A program made the position numbers and the translations under genes. Under the pieces are notes generated by a model. It searched no databases, was not told the origin of the DNA, and saw nothing but the letters and a program-made list of their open reading frames with translations. From Phascolarctos cinereus (lineage: Eukaryota; Chordata; Mammalia; Diprotodontia; Phascolarctidae), in assembly GCF_002099425.1 (NCBI RefSeq), contig NW_018344004.1:407501-471500 (forward strand): a stretch of 64,000 bases of DNA, written 5' to 3'. Positions within the stretch are counted from its first letter, which is position 1. Each line of letters begins with the position of its first letter. Below are positions 45,206 to 56,850 of this stretch, piece after piece.

Positions 45206-48200
45206 AACAAGTATTTGTAGTTTGATTTTATTTTCAACATGTAAGTTTCAGTAGAGTTTTCTAAAAGAAGATATGGTTTTTATTCTTTCCTCTGCAATTT
45301 TTTTTTTAATCTTAAGAAGGGCACTTTAGTTGACTGCTCAATGTCTCAGTTTCTCCAGTCTTAAAATTGGGATCATGAGCCCAATGTGAAGAAGGTCTGG
45401 TTTGCTAAACAGCAATGTGCTTACATTTGAAGCAAGGATTAACTTATTGCCTAGCATTAAAAAAAAGTAGGAGCTTTGAGTTTTGTTGTTGTTGCTGTTC
45501 AATGTGTCCCTAGATTGAATATCTTATCTTGGGATACTGATGGATTCGCACTGAACCATCTATACTGTTTTGACCAGTTTCCTTATGACCATGTCTGTGA
45601 GATGGTTTGCTGGCTTTAGAGATACAGGCTGAGTCCATGGATTAAAATTAAGCTAACTAACTGAAAAATAGATCCTATGAACTTGTTTTCATTAGGCATA
45701 TGCTTGAACCAACTGAGCTAAGGATTTCTACAAAGTGCTATGAGAGGAGAAGCACTATGCATTTTACATAATTAAAAAGATCTCTTTTAAGACAAAAAGA
45801 AAAAGTAGACAAAAGAGACAGACAGACAGACAGACAGAGACTGACAAAGAGGCAGAGAGAGAGAGCTTAGAAGTTGTGAGGGCTCTCTTGTACAACATTT
45901 AGTAGATTTGGGAAATCCCTTTGTGGCATCCTTGACAAATAGTGATCCAGATTCTCTTGATCCTACCCTATCTGCTGATTATTGCCAGGGGGCCAAGATG
46001 TGCTTCCATCTCACCAGATGGAAACAGGAAAAAGACAGAGGATAGGTAATCCAGAGGAGGGGAGAGGTGGCTTATGGTTGCCATAGAAGCAGGAACTTCA
46101 ACTATGAAACCTGATCCTGCTCTCTGGACAATTCTGGGTTGTGTCAAAGTAAAGTTTTAAAGATGGAAAAATTGTGGAAGAAAATAAATCATTATTTTCT
46201 CCTCAACACTATAAGAAAAATATGTGATTGAAAAAAAAGTAATCACATAATGAAATATGGTATTCATAATAGGTGTATGAGATTTCAACAAAGCCTGAAG
46301 TTTCATCTTTTTAGCTATATTTTCTTTGTTTCACAAAACATTAGTCATAAGGGTTTTTTTGTGAAAAGCAGTGCCAGCAATTTCTGCTTTTCTATACCTA
46401 CAGTTGGTCTATTTCTTTGTACTTTCTCCCCATCTGTCTATTCTGCCTTGTCTCTTCTCATTAGCATAATAAACATATGTTTATTCCAGGCTTTTTCTAT
46501 GCTATTATTGTTTATTACAATATGCATCTGCATTGTGGTTTGCTTGAAGAGGGTGAAACCAGTGACCTGAAATTTTACAGTAAAACCCTAGTTTAATAAG
46601 AAAAAATTCCTGTAGAATAGACCCTGAAACCCCACTTTCCCCCCTTACTCCTATCAGGTTTTTTTTGTTGCCTGAAAACTTAAGACAGCTTTTCTCTTGC
46701 TTTGAGATATGAATGCAGCAGGCTTCACTTTCTAGTAGTTTGTCTTCAAAGATACATAGGGATGGATGGTTTTACTTTCTCCAAGCACAGATAAGAAAAT
46801 ACTTTATGTACTGAGCAAATGGTTCAAACTGGCCGCAAATGAGGATGACACCAGCCAAGAAGACTGAATTACAAAGTGTTTAAAAAAAGTTTTTAAAAGT
46901 ATCTCTTTGGTTGACCACTTCTTAGCTATCTATCTTTATCTATATCTATATTATTAATAGAATAGCAAAATAAAAGGAATGGTAGGCAGTTCTTGCAAAG
47001 TGAATGCCTGTATGCCATCTAATGTGACTTAACGGCAGCTGATGGCTTGCATTCTAACTGCACTTTTCCCCCCCAAATCACATCACATAATTCAACAAAA
47101 AGTTACATAGGCAGCATAGTTACAGAATAAAAGTAAGGTTGCCCAAAATGAAAAAAAAAATCCACATGCTCATAATGAGGAGTGCTTTTGATGAGTAGAG
47201 TTTAAGGTGGGTTAAAGGGGGAATCACATAGTTCTTTCCATTTCTAGGCAACCCTGAATCTAGGAGAGGAGAAAATTCTGGAATTTTCACTGGTTCAGAA
47301 GGGGAAAGAAAAGTACAGGCCTCCAAGGAAAACCACAATGCTCATCCAGATTGCTCCATCCCACCTAAAGCAGCCTTGGAAAGAAGGGCAGCTAGTTGAT
47401 GGATGTCTCTCTTATCTTCCTTCAACAAGATAGCCAGGCATCTAGACAGGCTGTTACAAAACATCTTCCACCTAGCAGTCTTCCTCCAGTTGACACAGCT
47501 CTTTAGGGAGACTAGACAAAGTAAGAAATGGACAGTGCATATAGTTAAATACATTGTATACTACAATTTAGGTTCTCGGGAAATGCCATTATCATAAAGT
47601 CTACCGAGGTTTTTCTATTTTGTCATTCAATTACAATTGCTCTTTAGCTTAAGGTTTATTTCCTTTGTTTCTTCCTCCTCAGATTCTTTCCCTCCCTGCT
47701 CTCCCAGCCCTACCTGTTCTTCCCGCCCTCAGTTGTTTTCTGTGCTTGTACATTTCCCCACTCTCTATCCCAATGTACACATGCACACACTCCAACATGA
47801 TGGTGCCTGTTTATCTAAACTCTTCTGTTTACTTCCTCCTGTTTAGAATGTGTGGCCTCATTCTCCACCACTAGTTGTAACAGAGAGACATTAAAATAAA
47901 GGCTTTGGAGGTACTCTAGGAAACTTTCAAATCTCTGTATTTTGCTGTGGCCAAGTTGGGTGTTATTGCCCAAGAAAATATCCACAGCCTAGAATCTGGT
48001 TGTCTATGGCATTACAAAAAGAGAGTGGGGACCATAGTATAGGAGTAAGCTTTGATGTAAGCCTGTGTTGTGTTAGTGTAGCCTTGCTGAATGAGTTCAG
48101 GGTCAGTGAGCACTAGTTTCTGAGTTTTTTTTTAACCTTCTCTTGGAAGTTTGGTTTCCTAGACCATGGCAATAGTTAAAGTTGTTTTATCTTTGACCCA

Positions 48201-48360
48201 TAATTTCTCTTTTGGAAAAGTCTGAGAGGTCATGGGGACCAGAGAAAATGTCTAGTCTGTTATCTTGTTTATCTGATCTGGAATCACATGTATATTTCTT
48301 TAATGAAATCATTTACAACCCTTTCCTTCATAATTCCTTGCCTTTAAAATGGTCCATATA
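45206..48360. other. Largely unique sequence with a (GACA)n tract
   Basis: Holds GACA/GAGA repeats at 45818-45866 and no other named repeat. A hydrophobic 106-codon frame (46250-46570) in AT-rich DNA lacks any coding signature. A splice-flanked open segment on the minus strand at 47365-47511 is treated as a finding. Confidence 0.45.
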
Positions 48361-48361
48361 G

Positions 48362-48561
48362 CCCAATCATATCTACCACATGCCGCTGGGCCCATCGCCA
48401 GTCATCCTGACACATCCTGCCACTGGACTCTGAAGCCTCTGGAGGAGAAAGTGGGTCTGATGACTTTGCACAGCCAGTTAAGATTTACTTGCTAGTCAAG
48501 ACATCACCCTCCTGATGTCACTGGTCCTCTTTGAGAACAAAGGGCAAACAACAACAAAAAC
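48362..48561 (+). repeat. Marsupial SINE with (CAA)n tail
   Basis: CCTGCCACTGGACTCTGAAG, CTGATGACTTTGCACAGCC, GCTAGTCAAGACATCACCCT, CTGGTCCTCTTTGAGAACAA and a CAAACAACAACAAAAA end. I recall this as an RTE-mobilised SINE in marsupials. Full length and moderately diverged. Confidence 0.75.
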
Positions 48562-48629
48562 ATGTTTTTGTAAAACCACATAGAGTGGGCAGTCTCCAAA
48601 GGGGCAAAAATGCTATCAATCTAGAAATA

Positions 48630-48760
48630 TTTGCTGAGCAGCTATTATAGGATTAGAATTGTGCTGGGCTACCACAGAGGATACAACAAAAGAAACCTGC
48701 CCTGATGCAGTTTTTGGGACAGTCTATGAGACATATTAAAGATGGGACAACCTACTAAAC
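48630..48760 (+). repeat. Ancient interspersed repeat fragment
   Basis: TTGCTGAGCAGCTATTATAG, GTGCTGGGCTACCACAGAGG and CCTGCCCTGATGCAG; same unassigned family as 7.69 kb. Confidence 0.5.
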
Positions 48761-48989
48761 TGTGTAGTCCTGACTTCTGGCATGAGAGCTCTATGAAGAG
48801 AGAGATCAGGATGGGGCAGAGGGCTTACACAAGGAGGAGCTGAGTTGAGTATTGATAGAAGGTTAAGATTTGAGAGGCAGAAGTCAGAAGGAACAGCCCT
48901 CCCACCCTTCTCAAGAAGACAGCAAGAACCATATCATGGAGGACTAGCTAGATGAAAAGTTACATAGGAATTAAGAAATAGTGGAAAAG

Positions 48990-49190
48990 ATGGAATTAGG
49001 AAAGATCAGTGATCAAATCCTGCCTTGTGATTCCTAGCTGTGTAATCATAGTTAAAACATTTAACTACTCATAGTCTCACTTTCCTCTTCTGTAAAAATG
49101 GGTACTACCTACCAGATAGGATTGTTGTGAGGAAAGTACTTTGTAAACCTTAGAGTACTATAAGTTCTTATTATCAAATAGTAGAAAAAT
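48990..49190 (+). repeat. MIR SINE, plus strand
   Basis: CAAATCCTGCCTTGTGATTC, CTAGCTGTGTAATCATAG, CACTTTCCTCTTCTGTAAAA, GGATTGTTGTGAGGAAAGTA and CTTAGAGTACTATAAGTTCT. Confidence 0.83.
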
Positions 49191-49654
49191 CAGATTACAC
49201 TAGTAGGAGTGTGCAAAAGTACACTGGTTCTTTTAAGCTGGACAGAAAAGCTTAGGACCAATACAGAAGATAAAAGAAGAGTTATTGTGAGTTTCTGGGC
49301 TGACAGAAGAAATCATTTTTGTCATTAAGATTGGTCTGGATGTGTAAGACAGAAGTCAAAAAGACAAACTAGACACTCCCTTAAATAATTAAGGCCTGGA
49401 ATATAATAACAATAGAAATAGAGAAGAAAGGACAAATCCAAGAGATATTTAAAAAAAAAAACACATTCCAGTAACCAATCAACTCACTTTCTTCATCTCC
49501 TTTAGCCAAAGGTGACTCTAAAATTGGGTGTTATAGAGGGCGCAGAAGAACGGTTGGTCTAGCTACCTAGTTAATTAGGGGTAGCTGTCTATACCTTTGC
49601 AAGGAATATTCCCACCTCACCAACAATAAAATTGTTAACTTATGTTTTCAGACT

Positions 49655-49712
49655 CACAGGAAGTCTTCAAACAAAAGTTGAATGACCACTTGTATGTTAT
49701 AGAGGGAATTCA
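49655..49712 (+). repeat. CR1/L3 3' region fragment
   Basis: GGAAGTCTTCAAACAAAAGT and TGAATGACCACTTGTATGTT match the CR1/L3 3' region. Confidence 0.7.
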
Positions 49713-49850
49713 ATTTCTTTATCTGTAAAGTGATTATAATACTTATAAAATTTACTTAATAGGATTGCTGTGTGGGTTAAATAAAATGGTGCATATAAAA
49801 CACTCTGCAGACCTTAAAGCAGTATATGTGTCCGTTGTTGATGTTGTCCT
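49713..49850 (+). repeat. MIR 3' half, plus strand
   Basis: TCAATTTCTTTATCTGTAAA, GGATTGCTGTGTGGGTTAAA and CTTAAAGCAGTATATGTGTC. It abuts the L3 fragment. Confidence 0.72.
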
Positions 49851-51250
49851 TATTATTGCTATTTCATTCTTCTCATCTCTTTTGGATGGGGTTCAAAAAG
49901 AAATGAAACTGGGACAAGAAACTGCCCTATTATTATTCTTTTATGTTAAATATTAGTTCATTGAAAGTATCTTTAGGGCAATTCTAGTAGCAGACAGGTC
50001 AATAAAGATCACACAGACCTCATCCTGTCCCCTCATCCTGTTCCCAAATGGTTTTAACTTCTATGTCTCTATATTTGGAAAGTTTTTCATTCCATGCAGT
50101 TTGAGGATTATGTGTATTTGAGGTAGTGCCATCTATTTAAATGTTACTCTTAACTTTTTATGTATCAGTGTTATAGCTGGGCAATTGTGAGCAATACTTT
50201 GGTCTGTGTTAATGATTCAATCTCAGTACAATTTATTGGTTGAATTCTCCGTTACGAAGATATGTTATCAGTTAGACTGTTAAAGAGAGTGAATTTTTAA
50301 AAAAAGTGAATCTCTATGGTATAATTTTAGCCACCAAGTGATATCTTGAAAGGTATTGAATTTTTATATGCTGTAGTTATATGTTGCACAGTTTCTACCA
50401 TGTATTTGCATAATCCACATTATTTATTAAGTCCAGGCTCCTTAAGGACAACTCTTTCATAATTTCCGGTAACAATGACCTAGTCTTGAATATCCATCAT
50501 AAAACCACTTGTTCAATACTCTTTCTCAGCATGCTGTTTGAATTCACATGGGTGCTGGCCACGTAGGGCCTGGTGAGCCCATCTCTTTCTTCCCCCCTAG
50601 GTTTGCTGTTGCTCTTCGCAATTCCTGAGGCTGAAGTGGGGTACCTGGCCATTTTCACTGACAGCCATTCAGGGCTAGAGTTCATTCAGAAGATTTTATG
50701 TTGAACCCTGCCAGCTCCACTTGCTTGGGGATATGGAGTTGTTGAAGAGCTAACCTGGTTAGGTTTTTATAAATGTCTTGCTCAATTTCAAACTCCAGCT
50801 TTGTGTACCTGCTGTCTATTCCTTTTGAATTTGTAGGAAGCTAAAGGGTTCTGGAAGGAGGGGATCTGTGTTATATGAAGCAATTTATTTTTTATTCATT
50901 TTTCTTCAAATGTAAATAATTTTTAATGGCCAAATTAAACTTGTGACTTTTTTAACTGCTAAAACCAACCTCCCATCTGGGTTTTCACTATAACATTTGG
51001 AAAAGGAATAAATGTCAGGCCCTGTTGTAATGAAAACAAAAACAAAAACTCAACACTACCTCCTCTCCTTGTCATCTTATATGAGTAAAATCAAGGCAAT
51101 ATTTCCTAAGGGAAGATAGAAATTAGAGACATTTGCTGGACAGCCCATTGGGGAAGAGAACTAGAATTTTACTTTGTTTTGAGATTCCTTGCAGAAGTCG
51201 AACCCTTGGTAACTACAAGAGAAAACATCATTCAAGAATTAGAAAAACAG
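49851..51250. other. Unique sequence, no gene recognised
   Basis: About 1.4 kb without recognised repeats. Confidence 0.45.
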
Positions 51251-51417
51251 GGGCAGCTAGGTGGCGCAGTGGATAGAAGCACTGGTCCTGGAATCAGGAG
51301 GACCAGAGTTCAAAATCGGTCTCAGACCAGACACTTGACACTTACTAGCTGTGTGACCCTGGGCAAGTCACTTAACCCCAACTGCCTCACTACAAATAAA
51401 AAATAAAATAAAATAAA
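51251..51417 (+). repeat. Near-consensus marsupial A-tailed SINE
   Basis: GGGCAGCTAGGTGGCGCAGT, GATAGAAGCACTGGTCCTGG, CTAGCTGTGTGACCCTGGGC and TTAACCCCAACTGCCTCACT, then an A-rich AAATAAAATAAAATAAAA tail. Target duplication AAGAATTAGA at 51234-51243 and 51418-51427. It keeps CpG dinucleotides (GGCGCAG, ATCGGTC) lost in the other copies, so it is the youngest SINE here. Confidence 0.95.
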
Positions 51418-51427
51418 AAGAATTAGA

Positions 51428-51754
51428 GGAATAAAGGTATCAGGAAAAAAAAATATACTCAGTTTCCAAACCATTTGTAGTAAGAAGCTGGAATGGTCTA
51501 AGTCAATTTTCTCCATTCCTTGTGGATGGGCCTTAGCTACTTCCTAAGCTTCATTCAAAGGTAAAGTACTTTAAGTTACCTCTGAAAAATTCAATGGTAT
51601 GTACCTGTTATTATTCTTTACTATTGTTCAGTAACATACCTGCTTGTTCTAAAAGTACTTCTGAAGGTTTTTTTAACCTATTTTTTCACACGTCCTGAGA
51701 ATATTTATCAGTCCTTTTACTCCTCGTTATCCCTATTAATGCTGAAGTCACTAT
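51428..51754. other. Unique sequence
   Basis: No gene or repeat recognised. Confidence 0.4.
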
Positions 51755-51832
51755 TCCCATATAGAACAGATGACAGGGTCTCTGAGGTCCCTCCAAACTC
51801 TGAGATTCTATGCCTCTGTGAAATTTAGGGGA
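51755..51832 (+). repeat. CR1/L3 LINE 3' end
   Basis: AACAGATGACAGGGTCTCTG, AGGTCCCTCCAAACTCTGAG and ATTCTATGCCTCTGTGA. Confidence 0.7.
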
Positions 51833-52934
51833 CTTAGTCGTTGACTTCATTAAGATTAGATATGGCTACCTTTTTCATACTTAAAAAAATAACTCATCAA
51901 AATTTTTTGAAGTTCAATCAAGGCCTTTTTATAGCGGTGAAGTTATTGATCACATATTAGGAATTACTGCCCTTACTCTCACATCTAGATTATTATTTTC
52001 CTACCCACAAATTGAAGTCAATGTGTTTTTCTCATGAATTAAAATTCTCAACGATGACTTCAATCAAGTCTGAAAACCTAATAGGTAAAAAGATCACAAC
52101 CAAGGCTTTGAAAGGCATGAAGAGATATATGAAAGTACTTGTCAGATTCAGTTCAAAACGTAGCTATTATTGTGCTTGAATGAAAACTCTTTGCTTCACA
52201 TTTGGAATGCCCTGGTCATATGCAAATTTACAAAGATAACCATTCATACAATTATTCTGTAATAGTTAAGATGAAGATTCTTCTCAAAGCCAGTAATAAA
52301 AATGATATTTTAGTTATTAATTAATATTTTCTCACGGAGACCATATGCCTTTGTTGCAAAGGCATAAAAACACATTTTCTCAGGCAAACAGATATTGCAA
52401 TGGTGGACATAGTGAAAATAGTTGATTTAGTGATCCACCTCCTGAGCTCTGAATAAACTGTAGAGCCTAGATAGTAGTCAAATTGTGGCTAAATTTGGCA
52501 GTTGGTTTACTGTAAAGGCATCAGTTCCCTCGACAAAGATCTCATTTTGCAAACATTTATATGGACATAAGCATTTCTTTTAATCAGTCTTAGCTAGCAG
52601 TTAATCAAGCAGTAAGACTAGATGGAGAGAAAGAAAGGAAAAGTTAAAACCAGGCGGCTCTGTTAACTGGTTAAATAGTTCTTCCTAGAGAGTTAAGGCG
52701 GTGCAACAGGAGACCTAGCATTGAATCTGAAAACCCAGTAGGAATTCACAATCGGTGGCTTATAATTGGTATAACCCTGGTAAAGTCATATCTGCTCAGA
52801 ACAAGTTACTTTCCTGATAAAGTCACATCTGCTCAGAACAAGTTACTTACCTCATCAATTAAACGGAAATAATACTTGCAACTACCTTTCTTGCAAATTA
52901 TACCTTCTTTACAAGATTATTGGGGAAGGGGGGG
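51833..52934. other. Unique stretch with a hairpin and a short tandem duplication
   Basis: About 1.1 kb without named repeats apart from a possible MIR scrap near 52.70-52.88 kb. Contains a 23-bp perfect stem-loop (52344-52366) and a 37-bp tandem duplication (52776-52849). Confidence 0.5.
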
Positions 52935-53158
52935 AGGAAATAAGCATTTATATAGCACCTACAATGTGTCAGGCAAATATCATCTCATTTAATCCTCACA
53001 ACAACCCCAAAAGTTATCCCCATTTCACAATCGAAGAAACTAAGACATACTGAGGTTAAGTGACTTGCCACAGGGCACACAGTCCATATCTGAGACTAGA
53101 TTTGAACTAGTATTCCTGTCTCCAGGCCCAAGCACTGCTTCCTTCACCTAGGGGCCGC
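52935..53158 (-). repeat. MIR/THER1-type SINE, minus strand
   Basis: GCATTTATATAGCACCTACA, TAATCCTCACAACAACCCC, TTATCCCCATTTCACAATCG, GAGGTTAAGTGACTTGCCAC and GATTTGAACTAGTATTCCTG. Confidence 0.87.
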
Positions 53159-53239
53159 TCTGTCATCAAAGAAGATAACATATGTAAGACTCTTTTTAAA
53201 CTATAAATTGCTAAATAGAACCTATTACCTGAGGTAGCA

Positions 53240-53400
53240 GAAGGGGATTGGAAAGAATGCTGATTTTCTTTGTCAGAAGATCCAGTTAAAAACCTGGCTT
53301 TGCCACTTACCACAGTGTGACCTTAGGCAAGTATTTTAATTTCTTTGGGGCTTCAATTTCTTCATCTGTAAATTTTAACTAGATGCCCCATAAGGTAAAG
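53240..53400 (+). repeat. MIR SINE, plus strand
   Basis: CTGGCTTTGCCACTTACCAC, GTGTGACCTTAGGCAAGTAT, CAATTTCTTCATCTGTAAAT and CTAGATGCCCCATAAGGT. Confidence 0.82.
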
Positions 53401-53583
53401 CTACAGTCCTATAAACACATTTGAACTACCAAATGACAATTAGACCATTACCTGGCTCACACACTTTTAAAATCTTTTAAACTACATATTTTCTCATAAA
53501 ATGTGAAATGTTTATTTAAGTATATATTTCAAATCATAAAACTTGTAACAAACTCATGTCCATCTGTTTCATATCCAAACTGA

Positions 53584-53631
53584 TGTGTGTGTATATAAAT
53601 ATATGGTGTATAAATATGTGTGTGTGTGTGT

Positions 53632-53682
<51 letters not shown>
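53584..53682 (+). repeat. TA/TG and long (GT)n microsatellite
   Basis: GT units run almost unbroken from 53617 to 53682, with one TGTATG interruption. Confidence 0.96.
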
Positions 53683-53684
<2 letters not shown>

Positions 53685-54685
53685 ATTTTTTTTAACAGAA
53701 GTCTCTTAACTTGACTGGCTGGCATTTCATGCTAACTTCTGAAGAAATTGTCTGAGTTGACTAAATTTAATACACTGTTGAATGATGGGAAGTGTCACAT
53801 TAAGTTCATTTAAGGGTTCACTTGACTGCATTTTAAAGTAAAATGGTGACTGATAAAATTTTCAAATGGGCACATCTGAAATTTGTAATGAATCTCACTG
53901 AAAGTTAGCAGTTTCATGGGATTACAACAGTAATGTCATATTAAAGGAATATATATGTCAGCTTAAAATAAAATGAATATATTGTGTAAATTAAATATAA
54001 AGCAATTACTATGGTCAACAGGGATCTCTTTGCTACATTAGTTGTTACAGAGTAAAGTATGTAAATCACAGAAGCACTTGCATTTATTTTTATCTTAGGT
54101 TCAATTATGAGTTGGGATAGAAATACTGTACTTAAATCAAAGAGGGTTCCCTGTCACCATAAGTCATGAGGAAGATGTACTCCAAAGTAAATCTTCTGGA
54201 GTTTGAACTTCTACAGTTTGGGAGCAAAAGCCAGACTTTCTCAAGTTCTGTAAAGTGACTATATGATATGTATTCAGGATTGGCAATACTCTTAACCAGT
54301 TTAGAAGAGGAGGTGAATGGCCCATTTAGCATTTCTCCTTTAACTCTAATTTAAGGCCCAGGATGTCTACTTGGCAGAGGACACTGTAACTAGAAAACAA
54401 GGCTAGAAAAGCTACATTCTATTCTTTATGCTCCCTCAGCTACTGATCACATCTTTCATTTAGTCAGCAGGCAATATCTTCCATAATGAAAAGAAATGGT
54501 GAATTTTCTATAAAGAAACAAAGTTCTTTCATTGGTACTATTTCATCTGTCCTTTGGAGCAACTTGGGGTTTGTATCTTTTTTTTTTAATTTTTTTGTAT
54601 TTTGTATTTTATGTATTTTGTAATTTTTATGTATTTTTATGTCTGATCAGAACCCCATCTGTGATTTATAGTCCTAAAGAGTTGT
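53683..54685. other. Unique AT-rich sequence
   Basis: No gene recognised; TTTTGTATTTTATG-type low complexity at 54575-54645. Confidence 0.45.
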
Positions 54686-54689
54686 TAGG

Positions 54690-54812
54690 AGCACTAACAA
54701 GCTATGTGGCTTGCCCAAGTCACACAGCCAGCATAAGTCAGAGGCAAGTATTAAACCCTGAACTTCCTTACTTCAAAGATGGTTCTCTATCCACTACCTC
54801 TAATGGCTGTTC
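54690..54812 (-). repeat. MIR/SINE fragment, minus strand
   Basis: GTGGCTTGCCCAAGTCACAC, AGCCAGCATAAGTCAGAGGC and GGTTCTCTATCCACTACCTC. Confidence 0.75.
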
Positions 54813-55912
54813 AGTAACTTTTGTTTTCTAATTAAAATTTAGTACTAATAGATTCACACTTCCACTTACTATGCCATAGTAAAAACTAGCACTAATATTT
54901 ATTTTACTCATTCAACACTAGTGGGGATAAGCTGACTGGGTAAAAGTTTCGAGGTAGCTGGTAAATATTTTGTACTTAGTGACAAAGCTGTTCTGGTTTA
55001 ATCAATTCAACTTATGCTCTGTATACCAATTAGAGTAATTAAACTTTAAAGAACTTAAAAGAAAGCTAGCTAAAGGATTTTTTGTCCTTATCTGACTTTC
55101 TACTTATCACTGACCAGGACTACATTAGTTTGTGAGAATGCAAAACAATGACTTTGTATTAACTCTTAAGGGTAGTGTTTACCTTCAGGAAATAAAGACA
55201 TCACTGATATTATAAACTTTTGTGTGAATTTTAAGCCAAAATCCCACTAATTGTGTATGGCAATTCAAGTAATATACTGTACTGGTTTTTATATACTAGA
55301 ACCCAGGCATAATTAGTATGGAAGCTGGGTCAGAGAATAAGGATAATACCAAAATTATGAGTTTGTCTTTTCTGTTGTTGTTGTTAGAGTAGAAAAAAAT
55401 TTTCACTTGTACTATGGGAAGCATAAAAGGAACCACTGAGTAACAAAAGTTTCTTATAGGATTTCTAAAGTAACAACCACAATATTCCATGAAAGATAGA
55501 CCTTATTCTAATATCTTGGGCTACTAAATTAATACATGATTAAATGATAACAAAATATATTAGCCCAGTTCCTTGCCAAAGCTATTGGACATTTCAAACT
55601 ACATCCCTGCATGAATATCTGTTCATTAGACTAAGAGACTGCAGGAGAACACTGAGATAAACAATTACCACGCATCAGCCACCAAACACAAATTTCCTTT
55701 GGAATCCAATTCTGCTCATTTCTGATCCACTCCTCATGCTTCCAACAATGGCAGCTGGTTGCCATGACTGGTCCCCAACTGGCCTATAACTCTATGCTTT
55801 GTTTGTTCCCCCCACCACTACAACTTTATCCATAACAATTTTTTTTTTCCTGAATCACTTGTCCCTCTTCTTAGTATCCCACCCATAATGGTGGACTTGG
55901 TGCCTCACTAAT
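54813..55912. other. Unique sequence
   Basis: About 1.1 kb; no gene or repeat recognised. Confidence 0.45.
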
Positions 55913-55914
55913 AG

Positions 55915-56170
55915 TAGAGGTAGTAGCTAACATTTCTATAGCCCTTTAAAGTTTACAAATACTTTACATGTATTATTTTATTCTACTCTTCATAATAACC
56001 CTGAGAGGTGGGTGTTATTATTATCCCCATTTGAAAGATGAGGAAACTGAGGCATGAAAAGAGGTTAAGTAACTTGCCCAAGGTGAAATAGCTAGTAAGT
56101 GTCTGAGGCAGGATTTGAACTCAGGTCTTCTTGACTCCAAGCCCAGCACTCTATCCATTATTCTACCTAA
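55915..56170 (-). repeat. THER1/MIR-type full-length SINE, minus strand
   Basis: AGCCCTTTAAAGTTTACAAA, TAATAACCCTGAGAGGTGGG, TTATTATCCCCATTTGAAAG, GAGGTTAAGTAACTTGCCCA, GATTTGAACTCAGGTCTTCT and GCACTCTATCCATTATTCTA. Confidence 0.9.
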
Positions 56171-56249
56171 CAGATTTACAAAATGATGGAAAAAAATGAA
56201 AAAAAAAGGATGTGAAAAATGAGATCCTCCTCCTATTACTACTAAGAAT

Positions 56250-56850
56250 AAGAATACTTTGAATGAATATTTCCAACAATTCACTGACTATGTGGATTTA
56301 CTTATAAAATCAGAGTGGTTTACGAAAGCAATTCAGGACCAGGTCATTAGGGATCAATGTAGATTAGGTAAAAAAAAAATGGTAGAAACTGTACAGTATC
56401 ACTGTCAGCTGTATAAATTTCACACCTACCAAATAGCAATGGCAAGACACGCTATGGTGTCCATAGAACAGAAGTTCAGTATTTTTCACGGACTATCATG
56501 TGATAAATCTCCATTCTATATAGATAGACCTTAGAATACCCTGGAGAACCCACTCAATAAACTGTACTGGCACTGGATAATTGGCCCATAAACTACTGCA
56601 CACAATTCTTTGGACATAACAGTGATCCTTAAAAATATAAGAAAAAATGGTTTTTAATAGACGTCACCATCTCAAATACTCATACTGTCCACACTACAAG
56701 AATAAAGTTTTCTATATAAAATTTGTAGAGGAGATTGAAATCATGTGGGCAGGATAAGGTACATATGATCCCTGCAGTCCTGACCACCCGAAATCCTTTG
56801 GTGTGCCACAAGCAACCCGCAAGCCACAGGTTGTGCAGGCCTGTTCTAAG
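56250..56850 (+). pseudogene. C-terminus of an RLE-type LINE (R2/R4-like), decayed
   Basis: The plus-strand peptides follow in order, though in shifted frames: SEWFTKAIQDQVIRDQCR; CQLYKFHTYQIAMARHAMVS; SPFYIDRP; ENPLNKLYWHWIIG; HNSLDITVIL; FLIDVTISNTH; KVHMIPAVLTT. In intact relatives the layout is a CCHC zinc knuckle, a W/Y-P-WY segment, 'ENE.KLYWD', the restriction-like endonuclease core RPD..X..LIDVA.P, and a closing V.PVV.GALG. Here the PD has become LD and knuckle cysteines are lost. The clade (R2, R4/Dong or NeSL) is my inference. At least two frame changes and stops. Confidence 0.55.

Noticed and set aside
46250-46570. 106-codon hydrophobic frame resembling a membrane protein
   Set aside because: T-rich DNA gives Phe/Leu/Ile codons by chance; no start context or homology recognised.
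51179-51406. 75-codon plus frame
   Set aside because: Most of it is the SINE at 51251-51417 read in frame.
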